NCBI GenBank assembly: GCA_022563115.1
Contig: JADFNY010000221.1
Coordinates: 1 to 6,383 of the forward strand
Length of the DNA: 6,383 nt
From: Acidobacteriota bacterium
GTDB taxonomy: Bacteria > Acidobacteriota > UBA890
Direction of reading: 5' to 3'
Positions 3,998 to 6,383 of the stretch are shown here, piece by piece (the stretch's first letter is position 1; each line of letters opens with the position of its first letter). Below the pieces are notes generated by a model. That model was not told the origin of the DNA and made no database searches. It saw only the letters and a program-made list of their open reading frames with translations. A program made the position numbers and the translations under genes.

Positions 3998-6383
3998 CTA
4001 GGGCTTCGCCTCCATCCAGTTGGCGCCCCAGCCGACATCGACGACGAGCGGAACGTCGAGCTCGATAGCACTCTCCATCTCCTCGCGCACCATGATGGCG
4101 ACTGCCTCGATCTCGTCTTCGGGGGTCTCGACGACGAGCTCGTCGTGCACCTGGATGATCATCATCGCTCCCGAGCTCTGATCGGCTAGCCGCCGGTGCA
4201 GGTTCACCATGGCGCGCTTGATCATGTCGGCGGCGGTGCCCTGTAACGGCGTATTGACCGCGATGCGCTCGCCGAACGATTGTACCGAGCGCTGATGGCT
4301 CTGCAACTCCGGCAGATAGCGGATGCGGCCGAGCATGGTGGTGACGTAACCGTCGATTTTTGCCTGCTCGATGGTTCCCTCGAGGAAGCCACGCACCTCG
4401 GCGTAGGTGTCGAAATAGTTGTCGATGAAGGCGCGTGCCTCCTTGGTCGAGATGCCGAACTCGCGGCCGAGGCGCTGCGGGCCCATGCCGTACATGATGC
4501 CGAAGTTGATCACCTTGGCGCGGTCGCGCTGCTCGCTGCTGACCTCTCCGGGTGGGATGCCGAAGATCTCCGACGCGGTCACTCGGTGTACGTCCACTCC
4601 CTCCTGAAACGCCGCCTTGAGGCGCTCGTCGCCGGAGAGGTGGGCCATGATGCGCAGCTCGATCTGCGAGTAGTCGGCGGTCAACAGCACGCAACCGTCG
4701 GCCGGTATGAACGCCTTGCGGATTTGCCGACCGAGCTCCGAGCGGATGGGGATGTTCTGCAGGTTCGGGTCGCTGCTGCTCAGCCGTCCGGTGGCGGTGA
4801 CCGTCTGGTTGAAGGAAGCGTGCAGGCGGCCAGTTTCGGGGTTTACCTGCGCCGGTAAGGCGTCGACGTAGGTTCCCTTGAGCTTGGCAAGCTCGCGGTA
4901 CTCGATGACCCGGCGGGCGATCGGGTAGTCGTCGGCGAGCTTCTCTAGTATCTGTGCCTTGGTCGAGCGCGATCCGGTCTTGGCGGTCCGACCAGCGGAC
5001 GGCAGCTCGAGCCGATCGAAGAGCACCTCGGCGAGCTGTTTCGGCGAGTTGATGTTGAACTCCCCGCCGGCAGCTTCGTAGACCGCTGCGCTGACCGCTT
5101 CGAGCTGCCTCTGCAGATCGACTCCCATCTCGGCGAGGTAATCGGAATCGATGCGCACGCCGGCGAGCTCCATGTCGACGAGCACGTGCATGAGCGGTAA
5201 CTCGACCTCGCGGTACAGCTTCGACAGATTGGTGGCCTCGAGCTCGGGCTCGAAGATCTCGCTGAGGCGCAGGGCGACATCGGTATCTTCGGCGGCATAG
5301 GTCGTCGCGGTCTCGATCGGCACCTCGTCGAAGGTGGCGTTCTTAGCCGGAATGATCTCCTTGAAGGGCGTCATCTTGATGCCCAGGTAGTCGAGCGCCA
5401 GCCCGTCGAGGCCGTGCCCGGTTCGCGTCGGGTGCAACAGGTACGAGGCGATCATGGTGTCGAACCATGGCTCGATGCCCGAGATCCCGTTGCGCTTCAG
5501 CACGATGAGGTCGTACTTGAGGTTTTGGCCGATCAGCTTGATCGACGCGTCGGTCAGCACCGGGGCGAGCTCGTCGAGGGCGTCCTTCAGCGGCATGGCG
5601 TTTTCAGCCCCCAGCGTGGTGTGGGCGATGGGGAGATAGACGCCGCGCCCGGCTTCCCAGCTCAACGCCACGCCGACGATGTCGGCCCGCACCGGCTGCT
5701 CGTTGGTCGTTTCCAGGTCGACCGAAAGTCGGCCCGCCGCCCGGGCCGCATCAAGCGCCGCGGCGAGATCGTCGGGGCTCGTCAGGGTCTCGTACTCGAC
5801 GTCCGCGATACCGCTGTCGGTGAACTCCTCCAGGATCGAGCGAAACTCGAGCTCGGCGAACAGCTCGCGCGCCAGGCGACGGTCGGGATCCTGAACGCGG
5901 AACGCGTCGAGGTCGAGCTCCAGCGGTAGATCCGTGTACACCGTGGCGAGCTCCTTGGACAGGCGCGCCATCTCGGCTCCGGCTTCGAGCTTCTCGCCGT
6001 ACTTCATCTTGGTGATCTCGGCGGCGTGCTCGATCGCCGTCTCGATGGTGCCGTACTCCTGCAGGATCATCCGGGCGCCCTTCGCCCCGATGCCCTTGAC
6101 GCCGGGGATGTCGTCGACGCTGTCGCCCATCAGCGCCAGCAAGTCGGGGATGCTCTCGGGAGGGATGCCGTACTTGTCTTCGACCCGGGCGCGATCGTAG
6201 GTGACCCGTCCCTGCCGCTCGGCGAACATCGTGATGCCGTCGTCGACGAGCTGCAGGAGGTCCTTGTCCTCCGAGACGATGACCACGTCCAATCCCGCGG
6301 CTTGGGCCTTGCGGGCCAGTGTGCCGATGACGTCATCGGCCTCGTAGCCGGCATCCTCGAGGAGGGGATGGCGCAGCACCTCG
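3998..6383 (-). CDS. polA: DNA polymerase I with 5' nuclease and proofreading domains (5' end outside window)
   Basis: Family A DNA polymerase used in Okazaki-fragment maturation and repair. The frame is open to the right edge, so roughly the first 100 residues are missing; numbering here counts from the GTG codon at 6379, which is internal. The 5' nuclease part shows EADDVIGTLA (13-22), SEDKDLLQLV (36-45) and the helix-hairpin-helix region around LMGDSVDDIPGVKGIGAKGA (83-102). The 3'-5' exonuclease looks active: D221-L-E223, NLKYD with D290, and Y361...D365. The polymerase has the template region TATGRLSSSDPNLQNIP (528-544), motif A with D569 (ADYSQIELR), motif B R618...K622...F626...Y630, and motif C H745-D746-E747. 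Phe at 626 corresponds to E. coli F762. No insertion, frameshift or missing catalytic residue is seen. The stop is TAG at 4000-3998. It is followed by a hairpin and the fmdB-like gene in the same orientation. Confidence 0.97.
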   Translation of the reverse strand, partial: EVLRHPLLEDAGYEADDVIGTLARKAQAAGLDVVIVSEDKDLLQLVDDGITMFAERQGRVTYDRARVEDKYGIPPESIPDLLALMGDSVDDIPGVKGIGAKGARMILQEYGTIETAIEHAAEITKMKYGEKLEAGAEMARLSKELATVYTDLPLELDLDAFRVQDPDRRLARELFAELEFRSILEEFTDSGIADVEYETLTSPDDLAAALDAARAAGRLSVDLETTNEQPVRADIVGVALSWEAGRGVYLPIAHTTLGAENAMPLKDALDELAPVLTDASIKLIGQNLKYDLIVLKRNGISGIEPWFDTMIASYLLHPTRTGHGLDGLALDYLGIKMTPFKEIIPAKNATFDEVPIETATTYAAEDTDVALRLSEIFEPELEATNLSKLYREVELPLMHVLVDMELAGVRIDSDYLAEMGVDLQRQLEAVSAAVYEAAGGEFNINSPKQLAEVLFDRLELPSAGRTAKTGSRSTKAQILEKLADDYPIARRVIEYRELAKLKGTYVDALPAQVNPETGRLHASFNQTVTATGRLSSSDPNLQNIPIRSELGRQIRKAFIPADGCVLLTADYSQIELRIMAHLSGDERLKAAFQEGVDVHRVTASEIFGIPPGEVSSEQRDRAKVINFGIMYGMGPQRLGREFGISTKEARAFIDNYFDTYAEVRGFLEGTIEQAKIDGYVTTMLGRIRYLPELQSHQRSVQSFGERIAVNTPLQGTAADMIKRAMVNLHRRLADQSSGAMMIIQVHDELVVETPEDEIEAVAIMVREEMESAIELDVPLVVDVGWGANWMEAKP

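Noticed and set aside
5414..5929. Plus-strand open frame of 171 codons opposite polA
   Set aside because: It is an antisense shadow of the conserved exonuclease region of DNA polymerase I.
5941..6383. Possible unusual or exonuclease-dead DNA polymerase I
   Set aside because: The visible 5' nuclease, 3'-5' exonuclease (D221/E223, D290, Y361/D365) and polymerase motifs are all present, so it is a standard proofreading Pol I.

Overview
The window is a GC-rich stretch of ordinary-looking bacterial chromosome. It carries five protein genes and no RNA gene, CRISPR array, transposase or phage gene that I can see. The gene content (proofreading DNA polymerase I, an FmdB-type zinc ribbon, a bacterial seryl-tRNA synthetase, exported hypothetical proteins, an S45 acylase) points to a free-living Gram-negative-like lineage of the former Deltaproteobacteria grade (Desulfobacterota, Myxococcota, Binatota) or Acidobacteriota. 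That placement is an impression from protein style and base composition, not a demonstrated assignment.

Layout. On the plus strand, the left edge holds the C-terminal end of a penicillin-acylase-family (peptidase S45) hydrolase (1-513), followed by an exported kinase-like protein (635-1531) with a DRHxxN / ID motif pair of the PI3/4-kinase, HipA and FAM20 type. All other genes are on the minus strand. A small exported Cys/His protein (1622-1996) is a self-contained unit: a near-consensus sigma-70 promoter (2045-2073), a strong Shine-Dalgarno (2005-2010) and an intrinsic terminator (1549-1593). To its right, transcribed leftwards, lie polA (3998 to the right edge, 5' end missing), an fmdB-like zinc ribbon gene (3547-3840) and serS (2229-3521). 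fmdB and serS are 25 bases apart and probably form a transcription unit; a perfect TATAAT hexamer sits ahead of fmdB, after a hairpin behind polA.

How the genes relate. polA and serS are housekeeping information-processing genes, and fmdB-like zinc ribbons are common small neighbours of such genes without a settled role. The acylase, the kinase-like protein and the small Cys/His protein are likely envelope or periplasmic proteins, and nothing in the sequence ties them into one pathway.

The observations most worth following are the exported kinase-like protein, whose apparent ATP-binding lysine is an arginine; a degenerate repeat of about 32 bases present in both intergenic gaps that follow serS and polA, in the same orientation; and the small exported Cys/His protein. 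I do not see evidence for a novel multi-gene system in this window.
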